Assembly (NCBI RefSeq): GCF_015477775.1
Contig: NZ_JADLQO010000015.1
Location: 1 to 64,000, forward strand
From: Nocardia abscessus
GTDB taxonomy: Bacteria > Actinomycetota > Actinomycetes > Mycobacteriales > Mycobacteriaceae
Reading direction: 5' to 3'
DNA: 64,000 bases
Shown: piece after piece, positions 1 through 6,320 of the stretch
Position numbering within the stretch: the stretch's first letter is position 1
Layout: each line of letters begins with the position of its first letter
Made by a program: the position numbers and the translations under genes
The notes under the pieces: model-generated
Told to the model about the DNA's origin: nothing
Database searches by the model: none
What the model saw: only the letters and a program-made list of their open reading frames with translations

Positions 1-132
1 CAACGCACCCACGCGCTCAGCGTCTGGAACATCCACTACAACTACCATCGACCACACTCCACCGCCGGAAACCAGCCACCAGCCAGCCGCCTCCACACCG
101 GCGTCACCAACGTCCAGGCCTCATACAACTAG
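1..132 (+). CDS. IS481-type transposase, C-terminal fragment
   Basis: The window opens inside a reading frame that ends with TAG at 130-132. Its last 43 residues include the stretch WNIHYNYHRPHS followed by NQPPASRLHTGVTNV. This is the typical end of IS481/IS3-like DDE transposases, where a YNxxRPH motif sits just after the catalytic glutamate region. The N-terminal part lies outside the window, so completeness cannot be judged. No terminal inverted repeat could be identified after the stop. The fragment marks the left flank of an accessory stretch. Confidence 0.75.
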   Translation, partial: QRTHALSVWNIHYNYHRPHSTAGNQPPASRLHTGVTNVQASYN

Positions 133-300
133 GTGTCGATCTGATCAGCGAGATGGCGCTGCTGTACAGGATCTCCAAAACACGATCGAGGTCGTCGGAA
201 GTGGCGTTTGCACGGAGTGTGGCAGCGCGAAGCTTGCCGAGCGCTGAAGGCGCGGAGTAGCCGATCGGGCTACACGCCCACCCGACCCTGGGCCCGGCAC

Positions 301-1188
301 TCACTCGAGTCGCGGCGGTCGGGTCCACTCGGTGGCAGGTCTATCGCCGGCCGAGCGGCCCTCTCGCCGCTCCAGTTCGGCCGTGATCAGTTCTCGGGCC
401 GCTTCGCCATGGGCGGCCTGCTCTGTCAGCGTGTTGAACACCTTCTCGTACAGGGCGATCTCACGGGGCTGGGTGACGGCGGACTCGGCGGTGATGGTCT
501 CCACCAGGACCTTGCGGCGGTCGTACAGCACGAAGTCGGTGGTGCGCCGAAAGTACGGGCTGTCCGCCGGGACGATGCCGAATACGAGCCGGGGCAGCGT
601 CATAAGGTCCAGGATGTGCCGCAACTGCTCGATCATCACCATGTCGTCGCCGACCGTCGTCCGCAGCGCCTGCTCTCCGACCAGAAGGTAGAACCGGTGC
701 CGACCGTGGCGGAGGACCTGTTGACGTTCCATCCGCGCGGCCACGGCTTGGTCCAGGTCGCGATTGGTGTTCAGAAATGCCATGCCCGCCGCTAGGAGCG
801 CCCGGGCGTAGTCGGCCGTCTGCAACAGCCCGTGGAAGACCTGCGGGTCGTAACCGCGTAGCAGTTCGCTCCGGTCTTCCAGGCCGTTGATCTGCCGTTG
901 ATGACTCGCGTAGCCGTGCCCGACGATGCGCCGCCACTCCATCCAGGCAGCGGAGATATTGCGCACGGTTGCCAGCAGGTCCGGATATTCCTTTTCCGCT
1001 CTGGTGATTCGGCACCACGCGGCCAGGTCGTCCTCGGACAGCGACTGTGTGCCGTTCTCGATGCGCGATACCTTCGCCGGATGCCAACCTGCTTGTTCGG
1101 CCAGCTGGTAGCCGCGCAAGCGCGCCGCCACCCGAAGGCCACGTAGTCGGGCTCCCAGGTCGCGGCGCGCCTCGCCGACGTTGGTCAC
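301..1188 (-). CDS. WhiJ-like XRE regulator with DUF5753 (Scr1-type)
   Basis: This is a predicted DNA-binding regulator of about 295 residues. An N-terminal Cro/C1 helix-turn-helix (LGARLRGLRVAARLRGYQLA then KVSRIENG) is followed by a DUF5753-type sensor domain with the usual GLLQTADYARALL and MTLPRLVFGIVP segments. The GTG at 1188 is chosen because it overlaps the TGA of the upstream gene (GTGA), a sign of translational coupling; the frame is open further upstream but without a better start. In actinomycetes these regulators pair with small DUF397 or DUF6879 partners and are often called antitoxin-like. The upstream neighbour here is a DUF6879 protein, which fits. The signal sensed and the target are unknown. 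Confidence 0.85.
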   Translation of the reverse strand: MTNVGEARRDLGARLRGLRVAARLRGYQLAEQAGWHPAKVSRIENGTQSLSEDDLAAWCRITRAEKEYPDLLATVRNISAAWMEWRRIVGHGYASHQRQINGLEDRSELLRGYDPQVFHGLLQTADYARALLAAGMAFLNTNRDLDQAVAARMERQQVLRHGRHRFYLLVGEQALRTTVGDDMVMIEQLRHILDLMTLPRLVFGIVPADSPYFRRTTDFVLYDRRKVLVETITAESAVTQPREIALYEKVFNTLTEQAAHGEAARELITAELERREGRSAGDRPATEWTRPPRLE

Positions 1189-1700
1189 TTGGCGTACTCG
1201 GCGTGCGGAATCGCTCTGGACCACAGTGCGTCCCGCCGCCGGGCGTAGTGGGCGACGATCAAGGGGTCGGTGATCGCCACCCACCCGGGCAGCGCAGCCC
1301 CGTCTGCGGTAAACACCGTGTACGCGGCTAGAGCATCATCGAACAGCCACCAATCGTCATCGGGAAGATCAGGCGGCGCGTCCTGGCGTGGTAACCACCG
1401 GATGTCTTCGCCGACGTCGATGTTTGCGGCGGTCGTGCCGACCGAGAACCGGGTGTAATCGCCGTGCGGCTCGGTGATTACCCGGACCCGCTGCACGGCA
1501 CAGCCCGACCCGATCACCTCTCGCATGAGCGCGTGCCACGTCGTACTGGCCGTCGGGTCTTGCGGTTCGCCGTTCAGGAATCGCCGCACCCGGTCGGTCT
1601 CTCCGGCTACGCCGCTGTAGTCGTCGCGAACCTCCAGATGGAACGCGCGGCGATGAGTGCGGAAGACGTCCGCCAGGTCATCGAACGCCAGGTGCTGCAT
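1185..1700 (-). CDS. DUF6879 family protein
   Basis: The product is 171 residues with the DUF6879 pattern: HLAFDDLADVF near the N terminus, a middle segment with VQRVRVITEP and EDIRWLPR, and WLFDD before a C-terminal HYARRRDALW stretch. It has no catalytic motif or membrane segment. Its stop overlaps the start of the XRE regulator by the shared GTGA, and its own start overlaps the end of the 109-residue gene by 23 bases, so the three are one operon. DUF6879 proteins accompany WhiJ-type regulators in many actinomycetes and are thought to modulate them. Whether the pair acts as a toxin-antitoxin system is inference. Confidence 0.8.
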   Translation of the reverse strand: MQHLAFDDLADVFRTHRRAFHLEVRDDYSGVAGETDRVRRFLNGEPQDPTASTTWHALMREVIGSGCAVQRVRVITEPHGDYTRFSVGTTAANIDVGEDIRWLPRQDAPPDLPDDDWWLFDDALAAYTVFTADGAALPGWVAITDPLIVAHYARRRDALWSRAIPHAEYAK

Positions 1701-2007
1701 CGCGCCTCAACTCCGTTCCGATCGCGACCTCCACCGCCGACTCGTGGCCGGGCAACCGAATCTGTTCCAGCGCTTCGGCATCGGTGACCGGAGACCCGGT
1801 GAGTATGAATGTGCCGTGTCCGGTGTCGCGCAGCAATGCACCGAGACACGTCCCCGGAACAAGGTGCCTGATCAGGCGGTGCGGAATTTCGATGGTGCCG
1901 GTGCTGTCGGTGCTCCAGCCCTGCACCACGTACGTCCGGCGATCACTGCGAAAGAGGGTGGGCGATTGCCCGTCCGTGCTGTCGCCGCCAAGTCGTTCCA
2001 GCTTCAT
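1678..2007 (-). CDS. hypothetical protein, first gene of the WhiJ-like operon
   Basis: This 109-residue protein has no family I can name. It looks like a compact soluble protein, with TYVVQGW, GTIEIPHRLIRHLVPG and TFILTGSPV segments and no signal peptide or transmembrane helix. The ATG at 2007 follows a strong ribosome site (GGAGG, 4 bases before the ATG). It leads the operon and overlaps the DUF6879 gene. Small proteins of this kind commonly sit in front of DUF6879/XRE pairs, so a shared regulatory role is likely but unproven. Confidence 0.7.
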   Translation of the reverse strand: MKLERLGGDSTDGQSPTLFRSDRRTYVVQGWSTDSTGTIEIPHRLIRHLVPGTCLGALLRDTGHGTFILTGSPVTDAEALEQIRLPGHESAVEVAIGTELRRDAAPGVR

Positions 2008-2097
2008 GGTTCCTCCAGTGGAGTGCGTGAATACCCATCATCGGCCGTACGGCTTCACCGCGCTGGACTCTTCGGCGCAATATGCCGCAATTTTCTG

Positions 2098-2125
2098 TTG
2101 TCGGTGAACTGCGCACGCCTAGCGT
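2098..2125 (+). promoter_or_regulatory. candidate promoter with an embedded short palindrome
   Basis: A TTGTCG hexamer (2098-2103) and a TAGCGT hexamer (2120-2125) are spaced 16 bases apart and could be the -35 and -10 of a promoter reading towards the gene at 2201. The inverted repeat GCACGC-CTA-GCGTGC (2113-2127) overlaps the -10 and could be an operator. It lies in the 193-base divergent gap between the WhiJ-like operon and the next plus-strand genes, so the regulator might bind here. This is inference from sequence alone. Confidence 0.35.
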
Positions 2126-2200
2126 GCTTTTCAGCCCCGCCGCCGGGTTGATGCGAAGTCCTCGGCGGCGTGGCTTGCCAACGTCAGGGAGGGCAGGGCA

Positions 2201-2533
2201 ATGGACGCGCTCGGAGTTGTCGACCTCGATTCGACATCCGACCTCGATGAGGCGCGGCGTGTGGTGCGCCGGATAGCGACCGGGCTGGGGCTCGACCTCA
2301 CCGACGTGATGACGTTCCGCTCGGCCGAATCGGGCTGGATATTCCGACTGCTCACGGCCGTACACCTACTCGGTGCGCACGCGGTGATCGTGCGCGAACT
2401 CGCCGAACTACACGGGCTCGAACTCGCCGTAACCGGCGTCGCGGACCTGCACACGCAGTGGATGACTCGGCGGTACGTCGGCTACGGGCCAGGGCACACG
2501 CGGCCCTCGCGGGCGCATCTGGCGGGTGCGTGA
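2201..2533 (+). CDS. hypothetical protein (110 aa)
   Basis: No recognised family. The protein is mostly helical and amphipathic (LDEARRVVRRIATGLGLDLTD, then FRLLTAVHLLGAHAVIVRELAELHG), without a signal peptide. The ATG at 2201 has a purine-rich ribosome site (GGGAGGGCAGGG) just upstream. Its TGA overlaps the ATG of the next small gene (TGATG), so the two are translationally coupled. It is divergent from the WhiJ-like operon. Confidence 0.6.
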   Translation: MDALGVVDLDSTSDLDEARRVVRRIATGLGLDLTDVMTFRSAESGWIFRLLTAVHLLGAHAVIVRELAELHGLELAVTGVADLHTQWMTRRYVGYGPGHTRPSRAHLAGA

Positions 2534-2700
2534 TGACCAGTGATCTGTGGGTGTGGCTCGGATTCGTCGCGGCCGTGGGCATCCCGGCGGTTGTGTTCGT
2601 CGTGGCCGTCCTGTGGCCCGAGCGTGTTCCACCGGACCGGACGGTAGAGGCGATCCGGCAGCGGATCGAGGACGAAGATGACCCGCCGCCCGCGCCCTGA
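2533..2700 (+). CDS. small single-span membrane protein (55 aa)
   Basis: One transmembrane segment spans about residues 6-27 (WVWLGFVAAVGIPAVVFVVAVLW). An acidic, proline-rich C-terminal tail rich in Asp and Glu follows. The ATG overlaps the stop of the preceding gene, which decides this start over the longer upstream frame beginning at 2458. Function is unknown. The coupling suggests it works with the 110-residue protein. Confidence 0.55.
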   Translation: MTSDLWVWLGFVAAVGIPAVVFVVAVLWPERVPPDRTVEAIRQRIEDEDDPPPAP

Positions 2701-2789
2701 CCCACTTTCGCGAAGCGGGCGATCGTGCAGGCGGTCGCCAGCCCGAGGCATCGCCGGCCTTGTGGACGGAAACGATTCATTATTTTCTG

Positions 2790-2809
2790 AATACAGATTT
2801 GCATGTATT
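2790..2809 (+). promoter_or_regulatory. operator palindrome for the ArsR/CmtR-type repressor
   Basis: A perfect 6-base inverted repeat, AATACA-N8-TGTATT, lies in an AT-rich pocket 9 bases before the GTG of the repressor gene. The right arm TGTATT is placed like a -10 hexamer for a transcript starting at or next to the GTG, so bound repressor would block transcription. ArsR/SmtB operators are usually imperfect palindromes of this size with AT-rich arms. Autoregulation is the natural reading. Confidence 0.6.
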
Positions 2810-2818
2810 GTCGGTGGT

Positions 2819-3148
2819 GTGGAGACCTTGTCGCACAGTGATGCGCTGGCCCGCTTCGGGCACGCGCTGTCGGATCCGACTCGCACGCAGATCCTGTTGC
2901 ACCTGCGGACGGGTTCGGCGTATCCGTCGGACTTGGCCGAGCGGATCGGGGTGTCGCGCCAGATCTTGTCCAACCATCTGGCGTGCCTGCGTGGGTGCGG
3001 GCTGGTGGTCGCGGTGCCCGAGGGCCGACGTAGTCGCTACGAGTTGGCCGATGCCCGCATCGGGCGGGCGTTGGGGGATCTGCTCGGGTTGGTGCTGGCG
3101 GTGGATCCGGCGTGCTGCCCGGCCGCCGATGCGGAGGCGTGCTGCTGA
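2819..3148 (+). CDS. ArsR/SmtB-family metal-sensing repressor, CmtR-like
   Basis: The 109-residue product is a winged-helix repressor. The recognition region reads ISRQ-type VSRQILSNHLACLRGCGLVV and the wing is EGRRSRYELAD. The CLRGC pair plus a cysteine just after VLAVD match the positions of the three cysteine ligands of mycobacterial CmtR, a Cd/Pb sensor, so a soft-metal sensor is likely. The C terminus carries further cysteines (CC and CC at the end). The GTG at 2819 is preferred because the palindromic operator lies directly upstream and the frame before it is non-homologous. It overlaps the transporter start by TGATG. The metal itself is inference. Confidence 0.82.
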   Translation: METLSHSDALARFGHALSDPTRTQILLHLRTGSAYPSDLAERIGVSRQILSNHLACLRGCGLVVAVPEGRRSRYELADARIGRALGDLLGLVLAVDPACCPAADAEACC

Positions 3149-3177
3149 TGGCCTCGTTGGGGATGGCCTCGTTGGGG
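3148..3177 (+). repeat. 15-base tandem duplication containing the start codon
   Basis: The unit ATGGCCTCGTTGGGG occurs twice without change (3148-3162 and 3163-3177) and is followed by a partial third copy beginning ATGCCCTCG. This yields three in-frame ATG codons at 3148, 3163 and 3178 and the peptide repeat MASLGMASLGM. Confidence 0.85.
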
Positions 3178-3894
3178 ATGCCCTCGCTGCCGTCGTCGCC
3201 GGTGATCGCGGCGAGCGGGGCGCGGCGTGCGGTGCTGTCCGGTCGAATCCGCTGGCTGGTCGCGGGCACGATCTCGTACAACGTGATCGAGGCCGTCGTC
3301 GCGCTGACCGAGGGCGCGCGGGTGTCCTCGACGGCGTTGATCGGGTTCGGGCTGGATTCGGTGATCGAGGTGTCCTCCGCCGCGGCGGTCGCGTGGCAGT
3401 TCGCCGGGCGCGATCCCGAGGCGCGGGAGAAGGTCGCGCTGCGGATCATCGCGTTCTCGTTCTTCGCGCTGGCGCTGTATGTCACCGTCGACTCGATCCG
3501 CGCTCTGGCCGGCATCGGGGAGGCGCGGCACTCGCCGATCGGGATCGGTTTGGCCGCAGCGAGTTCGGTCATCATGCCGGTGTTGTCGGCTGCGCAGCGC
3601 CGCGCCGGACGTGAACTCGGATCGGCATCGGCGGTCGCGGATTCCAAGCAGACCCTGCTGTGCACATATTTGTCGGCGGTGCTGCTGGTCGGGTTGCTGC
3701 TCAACATTCTGTTCGGGTGGTCGTGGGCCGACCCGATCGCCGCCTTGGTGATCGCGGTGATCGCGGTCAAGGAAGGCGTGAATGCCTGGCGCGGTGACAC
3801 CTGCTGCCCGGCGACCGCCGCCTTGGGCGAGACCGGCGCGGCCGGGCACGACTGCGACTGCTGCGAAAACCATGCTGCCGGAAAGGACTCCTGA
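3148..3894 (+). CDS. CDF-like cation transporter
   Basis: This 248-residue integral membrane protein resembles the cation diffusion facilitator fold. Helices include WLVAGTISYNVIEAVVAL, an aspartate-containing helix GFGLDSVIEVSSAAAVAW, and a second one near ADSKQTLLCTYLSAVLLVGLLLN-type residues followed by WADPIAALVIAVIAVKEG. The DxxxE and the AD...D residues are plausible metal ligands. The C-terminal tail is rich in cysteine and histidine (DTCCPAT, HDCDCCENH), suggesting metal capture. It is coupled to the CmtR-like repressor and likely exports the metal that the repressor senses. The start at 3148 uses the overlap with the repressor stop; 3163 and 3178 are alternatives. Confidence 0.8.
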   Translation: MASLGMASLGMPSLPSSPVIAASGARRAVLSGRIRWLVAGTISYNVIEAVVALTEGARVSSTALIGFGLDSVIEVSSAAAVAWQFAGRDPEAREKVALRIIAFSFFALALYVTVDSIRALAGIGEARHSPIGIGLAAASSVIMPVLSAAQRRAGRELGSASAVADSKQTLLCTYLSAVLLVGLLLNILFGWSWADPIAALVIAVIAVKEGVNAWRGDTCCPATAALGETGAAGHDCDCCENHAAGKDS

Positions 3895-4253
3895 TGCCCC
3901 GTATCTCCGACCCCGCCCGCGCTCGCTACCTCGAAGAGATGCGCGCTGCGAAAACCGCGCCCAGCGCCGAGCAGCGGTGGACCCATCTGGAACGCGCGCA
4001 CATCCTGTCCCAGCCCGATCCGTGGCTGCACACCCGAAACCACGCCGCGATGTTCGTGTTAGCGGTGGGTCAACGCGACCGCCGCGAAGCCCTCGGCCAG
4101 GTCGTGCGCATCATCGTGGCCGCTCCCGGATCACTGGCGGGCCGCTACCCCGAAGGCAACACCGGCCGCGCCACGGTCGGGCTGCGCCAACCCATGCCGA
4201 CCCCACCCGATCTCGCCGCCCTGCTCAACCCCACCGGGGGCGGCCACCTGTGA
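3894..4253 (+). CDS. DUF3703 family protein
   Basis: The 119-residue soluble protein has the DUF3703 core: RWTHLERAHILSQP, HNHAAMF-like HTRNHAAMFVLAVGQRDRREALGQVVRI, then GNTGRATVGLRQPMPTPPDL. The ATG overlaps the transporter TGA (TGATG), making a three-gene operon of repressor, transporter and this protein. DUF3703 genes recur beside mercury and other heavy-metal resistance genes, so a metal-related role is likely. The biochemical activity is unknown. Confidence 0.78.
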   Translation: MPRISDPARARYLEEMRAAKTAPSAEQRWTHLERAHILSQPDPWLHTRNHAAMFVLAVGQRDRREALGQVVRIIVAAPGSLAGRYPEGNTGRATVGLRQPMPTPPDLAALLNPTGGGHL

Positions 4254-4371
4254 TGCCATTGCGGGATGCCCGTTGTGGCCGCATCGGATCGAACTGGCCG
4301 ATGTTCGCCCCACGGAATCATCGTGGAGCGAGCCTTCGACGCCGGCTCTGATCTTCTACGTGCATCTTCGG

Positions 4372-4443
4372 TGGGCGCAGAGGGGATCGAACCCCCGACC
4401 GCTGGTGTGTAAAACCAGTGCTCTACCGCTGAGCTATACGCCC
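4372..4443 (-). tRNA. tRNA-Val (anticodon TAC)
   Basis: On the minus strand the sequence begins GGGCGTATAGCTCAG and folds as a full cloverleaf: acceptor GGGCGTA paired with TGCGCCC, a D-arm, an anticodon loop TTTTACA with anticodon TAC, and a T-arm with GGTTCGATCCC. The discriminator base is A and CCA is not encoded. Its 3' end faces the accessory stretch on the left, which is where tRNA-targeting integrases insert. Confidence 0.95.
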
Positions 4444-4460
4444 GTGCCGTTACCGGCGGT

Positions 4461-4925
4461 TTATGAATCTAGCGCGGCGAGCGCTTTCTCCCAAGCTGCC
4501 TGGTCACGGGGCTCGCCGGGGCCGTTCATCTCGGCGAAGCGGATGTAGCCTTCGCGGTCGACGACGAACGTGCCGCGATTGGGGTAGCCGGACTTCTCGT
4601 TGAAGACGCCGTAGGCCTGGGCGACCGCGCCGTGCGGCCAGAAATCCGACAGCAGCGGGAAGGTGTAGCCCTGTTCGGCTGCCCAGATCTTGTGCGTGGG
4701 CGGCGGGCCGACCGAGATCGCGACGATCTCCGCGTCGTCGTTCTGGAACTTGGGCAGCTCGTCGCGGACCTTGCACAACTCACCCTGGCAGATCCCGGTG
4801 AACGCGAGCGGGTAGAACACGATGAGGACGTTCTTCCTCCCGCGGAAGTCCGACAGGGACACTTCCTGGTTGTTCTGGTCCTTCAGCGTGAAATCCGGCG
4901 CGAGAGTGCCAACCTCGAGCGGCAT
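4461..4925 (-). CDS. ahpE: AhpE-type peroxiredoxin
   Basis: This cytosolic thiol peroxidase of 154 residues reduces peroxides. The peroxidatic cysteine is Cys46 in PLAFTGICQGEL, preceded by the usual P and T. Segments ISVGPPPTHKIWA, FPLLSDFWPHGAVAQAYGVFNE and RGTFVVDREGYIRF match mycobacterial AhpE closely. ATG 4925 is preceded by GGAGG at good spacing; the longer frame to 4976 lacks support. An additional Cys51 sits five residues after the peroxidatic one, which mycobacterial AhpE lacks. The neighbour order (DUF3052 protein, a further conserved gene, aceE) matches the tuberculosis locus. Confidence 0.92.
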   Translation of the reverse strand: MPLEVGTLAPDFTLKDQNNQEVSLSDFRGRKNVLIVFYPLAFTGICQGELCKVRDELPKFQNDDAEIVAISVGPPPTHKIWAAEQGYTFPLLSDFWPHGAVAQAYGVFNEKSGYPNRGTFVVDREGYIRFAEMNGPGEPRDQAAWEKALAALDS

Positions 4926-5003
4926 AGCGAATCCTCCATCGTGTCGGGTTTCCACCGGGCGGCCCTGTGAGACCAACCCTGGTGGAAACCATAGCGCGGT
5001 GGC

Positions 5004-5426
5004 TCAGCGCTGCTTCGAGGGCGCCTTGGGCTGAACCAGCCTGCTACCCGTCCACGAGCCGAGACTGATCGCCGAGGTCTGAGTCAGACCGGCGGTCGGT
5101 GCGGATTCTGCGATTTCGCTCGGCTCGACATGGCCGGGCTGTCCGGTCTTGGGGGTGAGCACCCAGACGAAACCGTCATCGGCCAGCGGGCCGATCGCGT
5201 CCATCAGTGCGTCCACCAGGTCACCGTCGCCGTCGCGCCACCACAGCAGCACAACGTCGATCACCTCGTCGGAGTCCTCGTCGACGAGTTCGCCGCCGAT
5301 CGCGTCCTCGACGTCGGCCCTCAGGTCGTCGTCGACGTCCTCGTCCCAGCCCAATTCCTGGACAACCAAGCCGTGTGTAATGCCAAGCTTCTGAGCGTAG
5401 TTCTGCGCGTCCGCCGCGGCGACCAC
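5004..5426 (-). CDS. DUF3052 family protein (Rv2239c-like)
   Basis: A small acidic cytosolic protein of 140 residues. It matches DUF3052 across its length, with AQNYAQKLGITHGLVVQELGWDEDVDDDL, a very acidic central segment, then VVLLWWRDGDGDLVDALMDAIGPL and VLTPKTGQPGHVEPSEIAE. GTG 5426 is chosen because GAGGAGG lies 8 bases upstream and the protein then lines up with mycobacterial homologues; the ATG at 5474 adds a stretch without support. The activity is unknown. It sits between ahpE and the lipoprotein gene on the same strand. Confidence 0.85.
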   Translation of the reverse strand: MVAAADAQNYAQKLGITHGLVVQELGWDEDVDDDLRADVEDAIGGELVDEDSDEVIDVVLLWWRDGDGDLVDALMDAIGPLADDGFVWVLTPKTGQPGHVEPSEIAESAPTAGLTQTSAISLGSWTGSRLVQPKAPSKQR

Positions 5427-5552
5427 GGTGGTGTCCTCCTCAACTCCCGACAGTAGGTAGTTGCAAGCGAACATGGTTATGGGCTTCAGCGCAAGCCGAT
5501 CCGGCGAAATAGGTACCGAATGTCGCGTTGCGATGGTGTGTCAAGGGCTTTC

Positions 5553-6110
5553 TCAGCGTTTCGGACACGAGTCGCGCACGACGTTGCGCGCATCGTTGAC
5601 CCGCCTGCTGGCGTCGTTGAGCGCCGCGACCGGCGCGGTGTAGGTCATCGTTCGCGTCTCGGCGGCGAGTGCGCGGGCCGCGTTCACGTATTCTGTGAGC
5701 TTGGCCGCCAGGTCCGCGGGCAGCGCCTCCTTGGCGGAGTTCACGCCGCTCTCCACCTTGTTCGCGGCGTCCTCGAGGGTCTGCGCCGCCGCGTCGCGCT
5801 TGGCGACGTAATCGGGCGCGTTCGAATCGTGCGCGTCGACGAACTCGTTGTACCTGCTGACGCCCGCACCGGTGGTGCCGGGAAACTGGCCGCAGTTGTC
5901 GGCGATGGCCTTGGCCTCGGCCGCCGCGCGCCGGGAGGAGGTCGCGGCCGCCGACGAGGACGCCGCCTCGGTCTTGTACGCCGCCAGATCGCTCGCGTTC
6001 GGACCGGCCACGCCGTCCACCCGGTTGGCGCATCCCGCGACGACCAATCCGATGGCGACGGCTCCGGTGGCGCACACCATTCCGAACCCGCGTGGGTTCA
6101 GCAGCTTCAT
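5553..6110 (-). CDS. predicted lipoprotein, conserved hypothetical
   Basis: The 185-residue product begins with a lipoprotein signal peptide: a hydrophobic stretch and the lipobox VVAGC near residue 28, so the mature protein should be lipid-anchored outside the membrane. The rest is alanine-rich and helical, with predicted coiled-coil character (AASSSAAATSSRRAAAEAKAIA and later helices), and two cysteines in DNCGQF and VRDSCPKR that may pair. ATG 6110 follows GGGAGG. It occupies the place of Rv2240c next to aceE but I recognise no enzymatic family. Confidence 0.75.
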   Translation of the reverse strand: MKLLNPRGFGMVCATGAVAIGLVVAGCANRVDGVAGPNASDLAAYKTEAASSSAAATSSRRAAAEAKAIADNCGQFPGTTGAGVSRYNEFVDAHDSNAPDYVAKRDAAAQTLEDAANKVESGVNSAKEALPADLAAKLTEYVNAARALAAETRTMTYTAPVAALNDASRRVNDARNVVRDSCPKR

Positions 6111-6320
6111 CGTCCTCCCGCTCCTCAGGGCTGCCACGCTCGACTCACCTTGCCTGTCGAACGGTACTGGATTTACGGCTGACATGATGATTTGGGACGC
6201 GCCATCGGCAAGGATGGATGGTGCGCCCGAACCTTTCGTAAACGGGCGGTCCGCCAACCAGCGAAACCGCCCGGGGATACCGACGCCATCAGCATGTCCA
6301 CCCCTGTACGAGGAGCAGAT

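Noticed and set aside
2352..4043. A 563-residue minus-strand frame across the metal operon
   Set aside because: The plus-strand genes show family motifs and overlapping start/stop codons; this frame is low-complexity.
5427..5474. Longer start (ATG 5474) for the DUF3052 gene
   Set aside because: The GTG at 5426 has GAGGAGG at correct spacing and agrees with homologues.
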